Source: Clostridium sp. MCC353
Lineage (GTDB): Bacteria; Bacillota; Clostridia; Lachnospirales; Lachnospiraceae
Length of the DNA: 64,000 nucleotides
NCBI RefSeq assembly: GCF_018785315.1
Contig: NZ_WQPN01000053.1
Location: forward strand, 1-64,000
Direction of reading: 5' to 3'
The notes beneath the pieces are model-generated. The model saw nothing but the letters and a program-made list of their open reading frames with translations. It was not told where the DNA came from and made no database searches. Each line of letters begins with the position of its first letter. Position 1 is the stretch's first letter. This document shows positions 1 to 8,368 of this stretch, piece by piece. Both the position numbers and the translations under genes were made by a program.

Positions 1-56
1 TGCCCGCACGTATCAATTTTCCTGCGCTTCTTCGCCGCTAAAGTCCCATAATTCTG

Positions 57-896
57 CTAAGAGATACGCTCCTGAAGCATCCTGCACAACAACGGAATCT
101 GAGGTTCAAACTCGGCTCCGTACCAGCGCGCGCCCTCTGTTTTGGCTGTTGATTCAATACAGGCAACTACGAAGTCTGCCGCCAGGCTGACCGATTTTTC
201 CAGGCTCAGTCCCCGCATCAGTCCGCCCATGACGACAGAAGAGTAGAGGTCTCCCGTTCCATGATAGCTCTGCTGACATCGGTGGGTGAAGTAGGAGAAG
301 GACTCGCCCTCACTGGTCAAATATGCAACGCCTAATTTCCCGGGTTCATAGCTCACGCCCGTTAAAACCGCGGTCCGGCAGCCAAGTCCCAGAAGTTTTT
401 CTAATAATCCCCGGATATAGGTTTCATCATATGTGGTTTCGTAAGGCATTCCTGTTAAAAGGGCGGCCTCCGTGATGTTCGGAAGGATGATATCCGCTTT
501 CGAGCAGACTTCTGCCATAGCTGCCGGAAAAGAAGAATCAAAGGCAGGGTACAGCTTTCCGTTATCCGCCATGGCCGGATCCACCAGCACCAGATTCTGA
601 TCTGTGGCAAAACGGTCGAAAAATGAGCATATCTGGCTGCATTGTCCGGCTGATGCCAGATAGCCGGTGTAGATGCCGTCAAAGGTAATCTGTTCTTTTT
701 CCCATGCATCGGAAATCGGAGAGATCTGATCGGATAAATCCTTACAGGTGAACGTGTTAAACATGGTATGTGTGGACAGGACTGCTGTAGGAAGGATTCC
801 GCATTCCACGCCCATGGCTGAAATGACGGGAAGGGCAACCGTAATAGAACAGCTTCCAACGCATGATATGTCCTGGAGCGTGATGATTCTTTTCAT
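57..896 (-). CDS. pdxY: Pyridoxamine/pyridoxal kinase
   Basis: A 279-residue ribokinase-fold vitamin B6 kinase that phosphorylates pyridoxal or pyridoxamine to the 5'-phosphate in the cytoplasm. The N-terminus ITLQDISCVGSCSITVALP and the later VLVDPAMADNGKLY, LTGVSYEPGK and SYHGTGDLYSSVVMGG segments match the family; the last carries the GTGD anion hole and catalytic Asp. The ATG at 896 was chosen because AGGAGG lies 8 bases upstream; the longer open frame has no ribosome site. A likely -10 (TATACT on the minus strand) lies at 947-952. It is transcribed divergently from the histidine kinase at 1142. The C-terminus fits the family. Symbol is by family resemblance; pdxK-type specificity cannot be excluded. 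Confidence 0.9.
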   Translation of the reverse strand: MKRIITLQDISCVGSCSITVALPVISAMGVECGILPTAVLSTHTMFNTFTCKDLSDQISPISDAWEKEQITFDGIYTGYLASAGQCSQICSFFDRFATDQNLVLVDPAMADNGKLYPAFDSSFPAAMAEVCSKADIILPNITEAALLTGMPYETTYDETYIRGLLEKLLGLGCRTAVLTGVSYEPGKLGVAYLTSEGESFSYFTHRCQQSYHGTGDLYSSVVMGGLMRGLSLEKSVSLAADFVVACIESTAKTEGARWYGAEFEPQIPLLCRMLQERIS

Positions 897-1055
897 ATTC
901 TGCCTCCTCATGTGATCGTTTTTCATTAATAAGTTTTTATGTATGAAGTATAGCAGAAAATGGACTGGTCTGAAATAGCCAGTATTGAGAAAGATAATCA
1001 GTCCAGTACGTTCCTGGCTGTGTAAAAATCCCGTCAATACATCAGATTCCTGTAG

Positions 1056-1084
1056 TTGCTCTTTTCCTTTTATTTTGATATACT
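1056..1084 (+). promoter_or_regulatory. Predicted sigma-A promoter of the hybrid kinase
   Basis: TTGCTC at 1056-1061 and TATACT at 1079-1084 are separated by exactly 17 bases. The start codon of the hybrid kinase is about 50 bases downstream of the expected transcription start. Confidence 0.6.
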
Positions 1085-1141
1085 ACAATAAGATTGACAT
1101 GGAAAGAAATAATCCATGCCGCTATGAAAGGACGAAGGAAC

Positions 1142-3799
1142 ATGGGCAAACAAAAAGCTGCTCAGGAGAATACTGCAATTAATAAGGTCACATTGGCAGG
1201 TACTGTTTCCTTACTTGCCCTGCTTTTGCTTTTCCTGGTAATAACAATTCTCAGTACGAACAGATTAGCTTCACAGATCAAGCTTCTTACAGAACACCCC
1301 TTCACCGTAAACGGAAATATCAGCGATGTAAAAACGAATCTGGCATTGATGCGCATAAGGACGGAACGGCTCCAGTCCTATAACCAGCCTGAAGATATTG
1401 AAAAAGTGCGCGTTGCTTTGGACGAGCTTTATGTCAATATGGAGACGCTGCTGGATGAAATTGACACTCTGTATCTGGGACCTGATGAAGATACGGCAGC
1501 TCTCAGAAATACTTATGAGAATATCCGGAAAAGCCATCAGGAATTTTTGGATTTTTCAGCGCTGCCAAGTTCCACAACCGTCGTAATTGCCGAATATGAA
1601 AAGGAGCATCTTTATCCTCTTTACGATCAGTTCGAAATGGATGCTGGGCGGATACTCAGTTATGTCCGGGGAACCCAGCAGAGGATTTTCACTTCTGCCA
1701 GCCATATGAGCAGGACTACAGTTATCTGGTCATTCGTCATCATGGTTGCAGTAACAGCAGGGCTGCTCTTTTTCCAAACCGTGATCAAAAGGATGAATCA
1801 GCGGCTGTATCAGAAAAACCGGCAGTTTGAAGTCCTCTCCGACACGATAGATGAAACATTCCTGATTTTCGATAAGGATAAAAAACAATGTGATTTCGTC
1901 TCGGGCAGTTCGGAACGCGTTTTGGGCCTGCCTGCCGGAGCTCTGCGTGAAAACCGTACTTTGATTTATCAATATATAAACAGCGAAACCGCGGAAGAAA
2001 TCCATAATAATATATTTTCCGAACCCAAAACCTCATGGGATACGGTCATCGAGTACAAGAATCCCAAAAGTATGCAGACATGCTGGCTGCAGCTCAGGTT
2101 CTACCGGATCAGGGAAAATGGGGCGCCAAAATATATCATGACATTTACCGACCGAACGGAAGAACGCCGGTCCAGCCAGGCCCTTCAGGATGCCCTGATC
2201 AATGCCCAAAAGGCCAATAATGCAAAAAAAGATTTCCTGTCCAGAATGAGCCATGAAATACGCACGCCTATGAATGCGATTATAGGCATGACCACAATCG
2301 CGGCGGCCTCCATAGAAGACCGGAACCGGGTGGAAAGCTGTTTGGAAAAGATCAGTTATTCTTCCAAACATCTGCTGATGCTGATCAACGATGTACTGGA
2401 TATGTCCCGAATTGAAAGCAACCGGATGAAGCTCAATAGAGAGACGTTTGAACTGTTCCAGTTTCTCAACACGTTTGTTTCTGTGGTCTATCCACAGGCC
2501 ATCGCCAAGGGGCTGGAGTTTACGGAGAAATCTTACGGATTTTCCGGTCATACCACCTATGTGGGAGATCCGCTGCGCCTGAACCAGATTCTTCTGAATC
2601 TGGCTTCCAACGCCATAAAATTTACGCCTGCCGGAGGAAAAGTCAGCCTTGAGGTCATCCATCTGCCGTCCCGTAATAATAAGAGCTGGCTGCGCTTTGT
2701 GGTGTCGGATACCGGAATCGGAATGGACGAAGAGGGATTGAGCCGGCTCTATACGCCGTTTGAACAGGCGGATGCTTCGATAGCAGGCAAATACGGCGGC
2801 ACAGGGCTTGGAATGTCCATCACACAGAATCTGGTTACACTGATGGGCGGATATATCAATGTGAAAAGCGAGCCGGGAGAGGGAACCACATTTACTGTGG
2901 AACTTCCCTTTGAACAGAGTGATATCGACTTACAGCCGCTCAAAGAGGGGGCGCTTGAAACGCTGGATGTTCTCGTAGCGGATGATGAACAGGATATCTG
3001 CGAACATACGGTTCTGCTTCTGGAAAAAATGAAGATCCATGCGGAATGGGTTCTGAGCGGAGCGGAAGCGGTCAAGCGTGTGGTATCAGCCCATGAAAGC
3101 GGCTGCGGATTTGACGTCTGTTTCATCGACTGGAAAATGCCGGAGATGGACGGTGTGGAAACCGCCCGGCAGATCAGGGAAAAGGTGGGCCCGGACACGC
3201 CGATTATTATCATATCGGCGTATGACTGGTCTGATATTGAAGAAGAGGCGCGGGCAGCCGGGGTTAATGCATTTATCGCCAAACCCATGTTCCAGTCCTC
3301 CATCTACAATGTGCTGGTCAATGTAACAAACGGCGTCTTTGGCATGAGCGAAGCCCATTCGGGAGTTAAGGGACATTCTCTGGACGGAAAACGTCTTTTA
3401 GTGGCGGAAGACAATGCGCTTAATCGGGAGATTGCCATCGTTCTTCTGGAAATGAACGGCGCAGTTGTGGAACACGCTGAGAACGGCCAGGAGGCTGTAA
3501 AACGTTTTATAAAGATGGAACCGGGATATTATGACGCAATCCTCATGGATGTACAGATGCCGGTTATGGACGGCTGTGAAGCAGCCAGACAGATCCGGGC
3601 CTGCGGGCGTTCTGACGCCCGGCGCATTCCGATTATCGCGACTACGGCCAATGCTTTTGCAGAAGATGTTTCAACAGTGATAGCGGCGGGGATGAATGCC
3701 CATATAAGCAAACCGCTGGATATGGAAAAACTCTGCTCCATCTTGCTGCGACTTTGTAATGGCTCTTCAGGCCCTGACAGAGATATGATTGGGACATAA
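1142..3799 (+). CDS. Hybrid sensor histidine kinase with two receiver domains
   Basis: An 885-residue membrane sensor. TM1 is at about 16-37 and TM2 at about 192-215, enclosing an extracytoplasmic helical sensor of about 150 residues. A PAS-like domain (about 230-345) follows, then HisKA with the H-box SHEIRTPMN (His about 371) and HATPase_c with N-box (NLASNAIKF), G1 (DTGIGM) and G2 (GGTGLGM). REC1 starts at VLVADDEQD with phosphoacceptor Asp about 663 in FIDWKMP; REC2 starts at LLVAEDN with Asp about 803 in LMDVQMP. Both receivers keep the Lys (AKP, SKP). The ATG at 1142 was preferred over 1094 and 1124 because AAAGGA lies 9 bases upstream. No HPt domain or separate DNA-binding response regulator is adjacent. 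The diguanylate cyclase genes downstream are plausible pathway partners, but a terminator separates them. Ligand unknown. Confidence 0.93.
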   Translation: MGKQKAAQENTAINKVTLAGTVSLLALLLLFLVITILSTNRLASQIKLLTEHPFTVNGNISDVKTNLALMRIRTERLQSYNQPEDIEKVRVALDELYVNMETLLDEIDTLYLGPDEDTAALRNTYENIRKSHQEFLDFSALPSSTTVVIAEYEKEHLYPLYDQFEMDAGRILSYVRGTQQRIFTSASHMSRTTVIWSFVIMVAVTAGLLFFQTVIKRMNQRLYQKNRQFEVLSDTIDETFLIFDKDKKQCDFVSGSSERVLGLPAGALRENRTLIYQYINSETAEEIHNNIFSEPKTSWDTVIEYKNPKSMQTCWLQLRFYRIRENGAPKYIMTFTDRTEERRSSQALQDALINAQKANNAKKDFLSRMSHEIRTPMNAIIGMTTIAAASIEDRNRVESCLEKISYSSKHLLMLINDVLDMSRIESNRMKLNRETFELFQFLNTFVSVVYPQAIAKGLEFTEKSYGFSGHTTYVGDPLRLNQILLNLASNAIKFTPAGGKVSLEVIHLPSRNNKSWLRFVVSDTGIGMDEEGLSRLYTPFEQADASIAGKYGGTGLGMSITQNLVTLMGGYINVKSEPGEGTTFTVELPFEQSDIDLQPLKEGALETLDVLVADDEQDICEHTVLLLEKMKIHAEWVLSGAEAVKRVVSAHESGCGFDVCFIDWKMPEMDGVETARQIREKVGPDTPIIIISAYDWSDIEEEARAAGVNAFIAKPMFQSSIYNVLVNVTNGVFGMSEAHSGVKGHSLDGKRLLVAEDNALNREIAIVLLEMNGAVVEHAENGQEAVKRFIKMEPGYYDAILMDVQMPVMDGCEAARQIRACGRSDARRIPIIATTANAFAEDVSTVIAAGMNAHISKPLDMEKLCSILLRLCNGSSGPDRDMIGT

Positions 3800-3800
3800 C

Positions 3801-3840
3801 AAAAGGCTGTTGCCGTTTAGTCAGCGGACGACAGCCTTTT
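3801..3840 (+). terminator. Rho-independent terminator after the hybrid kinase
   Basis: AAAAGGCTGT at 3801-3810 pairs with ACAGCCTTTT at 3831-3840, directly after the kinase stop codon, with further pairing possible inside the loop. Confidence 0.75.
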
Positions 3841-3910
3841 GTCCGCCGAAAGGGGAATTGGAGGGAATCCAAGGACGGAAGAAAGACGCGGCCTGCTGAG
3901 TTCTGTTTTA

Positions 3911-3939
3911 TTGTGTTTCATTCAGAAATAGGGTATAAT
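3911..3939 (+). promoter_or_regulatory. Predicted sigma-A promoter of the GGDEF/EAL genes
   Basis: TTGTGT at 3911-3916 and TATAAT at 3934-3939 are 17 bases apart. This promoter could drive the three closely spaced genes from 4004 to 8299. Confidence 0.6.
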
Positions 3940-4003
3940 GAAAGACGATATCATGAACAAGGTCTGATGGATTCAGATAAATTAAAATGAGTTACACGAG
4001 GAA

Positions 4004-5212
4004 ATGAGGGATAATTTGACGGTTTCTGAATATTTTGGCTGGGGTCTGCTGGTTCCAGCCGTTTTTTCCATATGCAATGGGCTGACAGCTCATTATGCGA
4101 AGGGTGTATTAGGATACAGACAGAAGAACGCGGTAGGGGAGATGATCCGGTGCTCTTTTTATCTCATGCTTTTGTTCGTCACATGGGGAATGGTTGATTA
4201 TCCATTGCCTCTCTTATATATTCTGGCTTTTTTTACAAAACTGCTTATGCTTTTTCCTGAAAGCAGGGAGCGGACTAAGAAATTGTTTTTAATAAACCTG
4301 ACCCATCTAATGGCTATGGCCTTACATATGATCCTGATCGGCCTTATTTCTTTAATAGCAAAAGAGCCGATGAATGAACTCTTACAGAATCCGTTATGGA
4401 GAATTATCACGGTCAGCGTTGTGCTGGCTGCCGAAAGCCTGGCCACAGCTCTGGTTCTCCGCTGGAAACTGCTTCTCGGCGTGCTTCGCACCCAGATGGA
4501 CAGCGCGGAAGTGCGGCCATTTATGATGTTCCTCTGGTTCTGCAATATGTTCCTTCTTCTGGACAGCGTGTTGTGTACATTGATCATAGAATGGAATCTG
4601 CTGCCTGTGTTCCTGATCAGCAGCACACTGCTGATGGAGTTTTATCTGATCCGCTTTTTGCGCCACCTGTTTTCCGTTTTATCCGCCCAGTATCTGGAAG
4701 AGGAGAACCGGCGCCTTATGGAGGAACTGGAATTACAGAATAAAACCGAGGAAGAACTGCGCAGCAAGAGCGATTCCGACCCGCTTACCGGAATCTGTTC
4801 ACGGCGTTTCGTATTGGAGAAGTTGGAAGTTTTGATGCGGATGAACCGCTCATTTTCCCTGGTCTATATTGATCTGGACCACCTAAAGTGGATCAATGAC
4901 CGGTACGGACATCACGCAGGAGATCAATATCTGAAACGTTTTGCAGCTGCTTTTTCCGCTTCTTTACGTGAAACGGATATTTTCGCCAGAATCGGCGGAG
5001 ATGAATTCCTCTTGCTGCTGCCGGAATTCGGAGAGGAAGAGGCGGCCAAACTCATGGAGAAAATCCGGACCCGTTTGTGTGAAGCGTTCGACCCGCCCCT
5101 GCTGTTCAGCTTTGGAACAGCCTTTGTGCCGGAAGAGACGGCCCTAACAGTGGAAGAAGTTTTAAATATGGCCGACCAGGCAATGTATCGGGATAAAAGA
5201 ACCAGAAGATAG
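4004..5212 (+). CDS. Membrane diguanylate cyclase (GGDEF)
   Basis: A 402-residue protein with a multi-pass N-terminal membrane region (about seven hydrophobic segments, residues 10-225), a short coiled coil (EEENRRLMEELELQNKTEEE) and a C-terminal GGDEF domain that makes c-di-GMP from two GTP. The domain opens with DPLTGICSRR, contains DLDHLKWINDRYGHHAGD, and has an intact GGDEF at about 331-335. RETD stands five residues before GGDEF, which matches the product-inhibition I-site. The start at 4004 has a GAGGAA-like site. It lies 16 bases upstream of the next GGDEF gene, so the two are probably cotranscribed. The membrane input domain is unassigned. Confidence 0.92.
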   Translation: MRDNLTVSEYFGWGLLVPAVFSICNGLTAHYAKGVLGYRQKNAVGEMIRCSFYLMLLFVTWGMVDYPLPLLYILAFFTKLLMLFPESRERTKKLFLINLTHLMAMALHMILIGLISLIAKEPMNELLQNPLWRIITVSVVLAAESLATALVLRWKLLLGVLRTQMDSAEVRPFMMFLWFCNMFLLLDSVLCTLIIEWNLLPVFLISSTLLMEFYLIRFLRHLFSVLSAQYLEEENRRLMEELELQNKTEEELRSKSDSDPLTGICSRRFVLEKLEVLMRMNRSFSLVYIDLDHLKWINDRYGHHAGDQYLKRFAAAFSASLRETDIFARIGGDEFLLLLPEFGEEEAAKLMEKIRTRLCEAFDPPLLFSFGTAFVPEETALTVEEVLNMADQAMYRDKRTRR

Positions 5213-5228
5213 ATGAGGGAGGAACCGC

Positions 5229-6443
5229 ATGTTTATAATTCTGCTTGTGGGCGCCGTGTACTTTTATTTTAATTGGCAGTATTTCCATCTCGCCAGCCAG
5301 TTGATGGAATCAATAAAGCCCAGGTTAGGACTTGTTATAACCAGTTTTGGGGTCAATTATATATTCTTTTTTATTTGCAGCATATTGGAGTTTCCGTTAA
5401 TCCTAAACTGGATATTGTTTGCGTTCCTGCTGTTGTTTGAAACCCTTCTTTATGACCACAGGGATTTCAGAACGGCGCTGTTCTGCACACTGATGAGCAT
5501 TATTTATGGCCTTGCGATCAATATTTTCTGCAGGAGCGTGATTTCTATCATGATGAACCAGCCGCTGCAAAGTTATGGCAGCAATATTACCAGTGCGGTT
5601 AATTTTAAGGCAATTCCGGTATTCCTTGGATTCCTGCTTGGAGGGGCTGCGCTGCAATCTTTTACTATTGACGGGATTTTGAAACGGCTTCGGCTGATTG
5701 TTAAGTATCCCAGGCATCAATCTTTTTTGCTGCAGATAATGACGGGGATGTTTATTTATCTGTTTCTCAATCTGCTGCTGTATTCAACTCCATTAAACAA
5801 TATTCTTCTGAAGATATGGAGCATCAAATCCTGTCTGTTCTGCATTTGCGGCTGCTATATTGCCATGCTGTACACGAGACGCAGCTGTGAATTGGATGAA
5901 TACCGTGAGAAAAACCGGAACATTGAAAAGATATTGAAAGAACGCCGCCAGGAAGAAATCGCTTTGCGGCGGAAAGCTTCCGTCGATGTGCTGACCGGCC
6001 TTTATAACCGACGGTATGCGGAAGAAACAATCGCCTCCATGATGGGGCAGAGCCGTTTTTTTACCCTCTGTTTTTTGGATTTGGACGGCTTGAAGGAGGT
6101 CAATGACCGCTATGGGCACGAGGAGGGGGATCATTATATTTTAACGGTAACTGAACAAATCCGCAGTATCTGCAAGGAGGGGAGCGATCTGCTGTTCCGC
6201 TACGGAGGAGATGAATTCCTGATCCTGTTTCCGGACATGGATGCAAAAGTGGCTGGGAAACAAATGGAAACAGCTAACAAAAGGCTGAAGCTGGCTATGG
6301 ACAGCCAGTCTTTTCCCTACCCGATGTCTTTCAGTTATGGACTGACAGAGAGCGCTGGATTCCGGGAGTTGAGCGATTTAATTCAGGCAGCCGATGCGGA
6401 CATGTACCGGCAGAAGCAGCAAAAAGCTGATGGAGGTGAATGA
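5229..6443 (+). CDS. Membrane diguanylate cyclase (GGDEF), no I-site
   Basis: A 404-residue protein built like its upstream neighbour: several N-terminal membrane helices (about 1-215), a charged linker helix (EYREKNRNIEKILKERRQ) and a GGDEF domain starting at DVLTGLYNRR with DLDGLKEVNDRYGHEEGD. The active motif GGDEF is intact at about 326-330, but the place where RxxD should be reads EGSD, so product inhibition is probably absent. GGGAGGAA precedes the ATG. Its stop overlaps the start of the EAL gene (ATGATGA region), indicating translational coupling. Catalytic activity is inferred from motif conservation. Confidence 0.92.
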   Translation: MFIILLVGAVYFYFNWQYFHLASQLMESIKPRLGLVITSFGVNYIFFFICSILEFPLILNWILFAFLLLFETLLYDHRDFRTALFCTLMSIIYGLAINIFCRSVISIMMNQPLQSYGSNITSAVNFKAIPVFLGFLLGGAALQSFTIDGILKRLRLIVKYPRHQSFLLQIMTGMFIYLFLNLLLYSTPLNNILLKIWSIKSCLFCICGCYIAMLYTRRSCELDEYREKNRNIEKILKERRQEEIALRRKASVDVLTGLYNRRYAEETIASMMGQSRFFTLCFLDLDGLKEVNDRYGHEEGDHYILTVTEQIRSICKEGSDLLFRYGGDEFLILFPDMDAKVAGKQMETANKRLKLAMDSQSFPYPMSFSYGLTESAGFRELSDLIQAADADMYRQKQQKADGGE

Positions 6444-8299
6444 TGAAACGTTTCTTAAAACCGGGGTTAGTGATCCTGTTCACACTGCTTATTTTATTTG
6501 GCAGTTTAACCCTTCATACTGTGGTCCAGTCCCAGCATTACAGCCGGCTGGTCAATTATGTGGGGATTGTGCGGGGCGCATCCCAGCGTCTGGTAAAATT
6601 GGAATTGATGGACCAGCCCGCCAATCCGCTCATTGAATATCTGGACGGGATTTTGGAGGAGCTGACAACGGGAAATGGCGGGTATGGCCTTTTCCTGCCT
6701 GAAGATGAAAGCTATCGGGAAAATCTGGATATTCTGGACCGGATGTGGACAGATATCAAGGAGCAGATCAGGGATTACCGCAGCGGAATGGATAAAGAAG
6801 CAGATCTTTTATCTTTGAGCGAAGCATTTTTTAACCAGGCCAATGATACGGTTTTTGCGGCTGATGAATATGCTGCCGGACAGGTCCGCACTTTGTTTGT
6901 AATCTGCACCGTAATGCTGGGGATCATGCTTCTAACATGGGTTTTCATCCTATGGGCTTACTGGAAGAAAATGCTCAGGCTTGAAAACAGCAACCAGAAG
7001 CTGAATGAATTGACACGCAGGGATAATTTAACCGGCGTATATCAGATGGATTTCTTCAAAGAAGAGGCGCAGCGCATTCTCGATGCTGGGACATCAAAAA
7101 AACTGGCGGTGGTTTATACGGATTTTTCAGATTTCAAATACATCAATGATGTGTTTGGTTATGCCTATGGAGACAGCATATTAAAGAGGTATGGGGAAAT
7201 ACTCAATAAAATGATGGAGCCGGGAGAATTGTGCGGCCGGGTTTCGGCGGATAATTTTGTCCTTTTGCTCCGTTATCAGGAACGGGAAGAGGCAGCGCTG
7301 CGCCAGCAAAAGGCAGATGAAGAGATCACAAGGTTTATGCATAACTCCCATGACCACCAGTCTGTGCCCACCTGCTGTGGAATCTGCTGTGTAGAGGATG
7401 TGACTGAAGACTTGAATATCGACGGTTTTCTGGACAGGGCAAACTTCGCCCGTAAAACGGTGAAAAATGGAACGAATTCCAATTATGTCTATTATAACGA
7501 AAGCATACGCAGCCGCCTCCGGGAAGAAAAAGATGTGGAAAGCCGTATGCTGGTGGCTCTTGAAAACCGGGAATTCGTTGTTTTTTACCAGCCCAAGGTT
7601 GAACTCAAAACCGGGAAGACAGCCAGTTCTGAATCGCTGGTGCGCTGGAAATCACAGGGCGGCTCCATCATCCCCCCGGACAGGTTTATCCCCGTATTTG
7701 AGAGCAAATATATGATTGACCGTCTTGACCAGTACGTATTCGAAGAAGTCTGCCGGTTCCTGAGCAAACGGTTAAAGGAAGGTAAAAAAGTGCTGCCGGT
7801 TTCCGTTAACGTATCGCGGCTTCAATTTTTTGACCAGAATTTTGTGAACCGGTATGTTGAAATACGGGACCGGTATCAGGTTCCGCCGGAGCTGTTGGAG
7901 ATTGAATTTACCGAATCCATCGCCATCGATAATACCAACATTTTGACAAGGATCGTGGAACGGCTTCGCCAGGCTGGTTTTTCCTGTTCTATTGATGATT
8001 TCGGAAAGGGTTATTCCTCACTGAGCCTTTTAAAAACCCTTCCATTTGACGTCCTTAAAATTGACCGTTTTTTCTTTGCGGAAAGCAATGATCCGGAACG
8101 GGATATGGATGTTGTACAGGGAATTGTGGAATTGGTGCATAAATTCCATATCAAGACGGTGGCCGAAGGGGTGGAATCCAAAAAGCAGGTGGAAATGCTG
8201 AAGCAGATTGGCTGTGACTATGTCCAGGGGTATGTTTTTTACCGGCCGATGCCTCAAGACGAATATGAGCGGCTGCTGGATGAGGCGGATCACGAATAA
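6443..8299 (+). CDS. c-di-GMP phosphodiesterase: degenerate GGDEF plus EAL
   Basis: A 618-residue protein with two TM helices (about 7-26 and 150-172) around an extracytoplasmic sensor, a degenerate GGDEF domain (SADNF instead of GGDEF, about 268-272) and an EAL domain that would hydrolyse c-di-GMP to pGpG. The signature reads ESL (about 397-399, SSESLVRW), but the metal-binding Glu is kept, as are Asn in VSVNVS, Glu in EFTES, the Asp pair in IDDFGKGYSS, Lys in VLKID, Glu in AEGVE and Gln in VQGY. The phosphodiesterase is therefore probably active and the GGDEF half regulatory. Two tandem ATGs occur; the second (6443) is better spaced from GGAGGTG. It overlaps the upstream cyclase gene. Confidence 0.92.
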   Translation: MKRFLKPGLVILFTLLILFGSLTLHTVVQSQHYSRLVNYVGIVRGASQRLVKLELMDQPANPLIEYLDGILEELTTGNGGYGLFLPEDESYRENLDILDRMWTDIKEQIRDYRSGMDKEADLLSLSEAFFNQANDTVFAADEYAAGQVRTLFVICTVMLGIMLLTWVFILWAYWKKMLRLENSNQKLNELTRRDNLTGVYQMDFFKEEAQRILDAGTSKKLAVVYTDFSDFKYINDVFGYAYGDSILKRYGEILNKMMEPGELCGRVSADNFVLLLRYQEREEAALRQQKADEEITRFMHNSHDHQSVPTCCGICCVEDVTEDLNIDGFLDRANFARKTVKNGTNSNYVYYNESIRSRLREEKDVESRMLVALENREFVVFYQPKVELKTGKTASSESLVRWKSQGGSIIPPDRFIPVFESKYMIDRLDQYVFEEVCRFLSKRLKEGKKVLPVSVNVSRLQFFDQNFVNRYVEIRDRYQVPPELLEIEFTESIAIDNTNILTRIVERLRQAGFSCSIDDFGKGYSSLSLLKTLPFDVLKIDRFFFAESNDPERDMDVVQGIVELVHKFHIKTVAEGVESKKQVEMLKQIGCDYVQGYVFYRPMPQDEYERLLDEADHE

Positions 8300-8368
8300 A
8301 ATACAAGAAAATATGGAAAATTTTCCTCCCAACTGGTAAAATAGGAAGGTATGAGGAGGAAGAACGCT

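Noticed and set aside
1-56. A minus-strand frame reading LAELWDFSGEEAQEN that ends here and overlaps the pdxY C-terminus
   Set aside because: pdxY's own frame ends in a family-like C-terminus at 57, so a frameshift is not needed; the stretch is too short to support another gene.
2033-2662. A 209-codon open frame on the minus strand inside the hybrid kinase gene
   Set aside because: It lies fully antisense to conserved kinase domains and has no ribosome site or recognisable protein content; it is a shadow frame.
3940-4003. Possible c-di-GMP riboswitch before the cyclase genes
   Set aside because: No GEMM-like conserved core (for example a GCA-rich P1b loop) was seen in the short leader.
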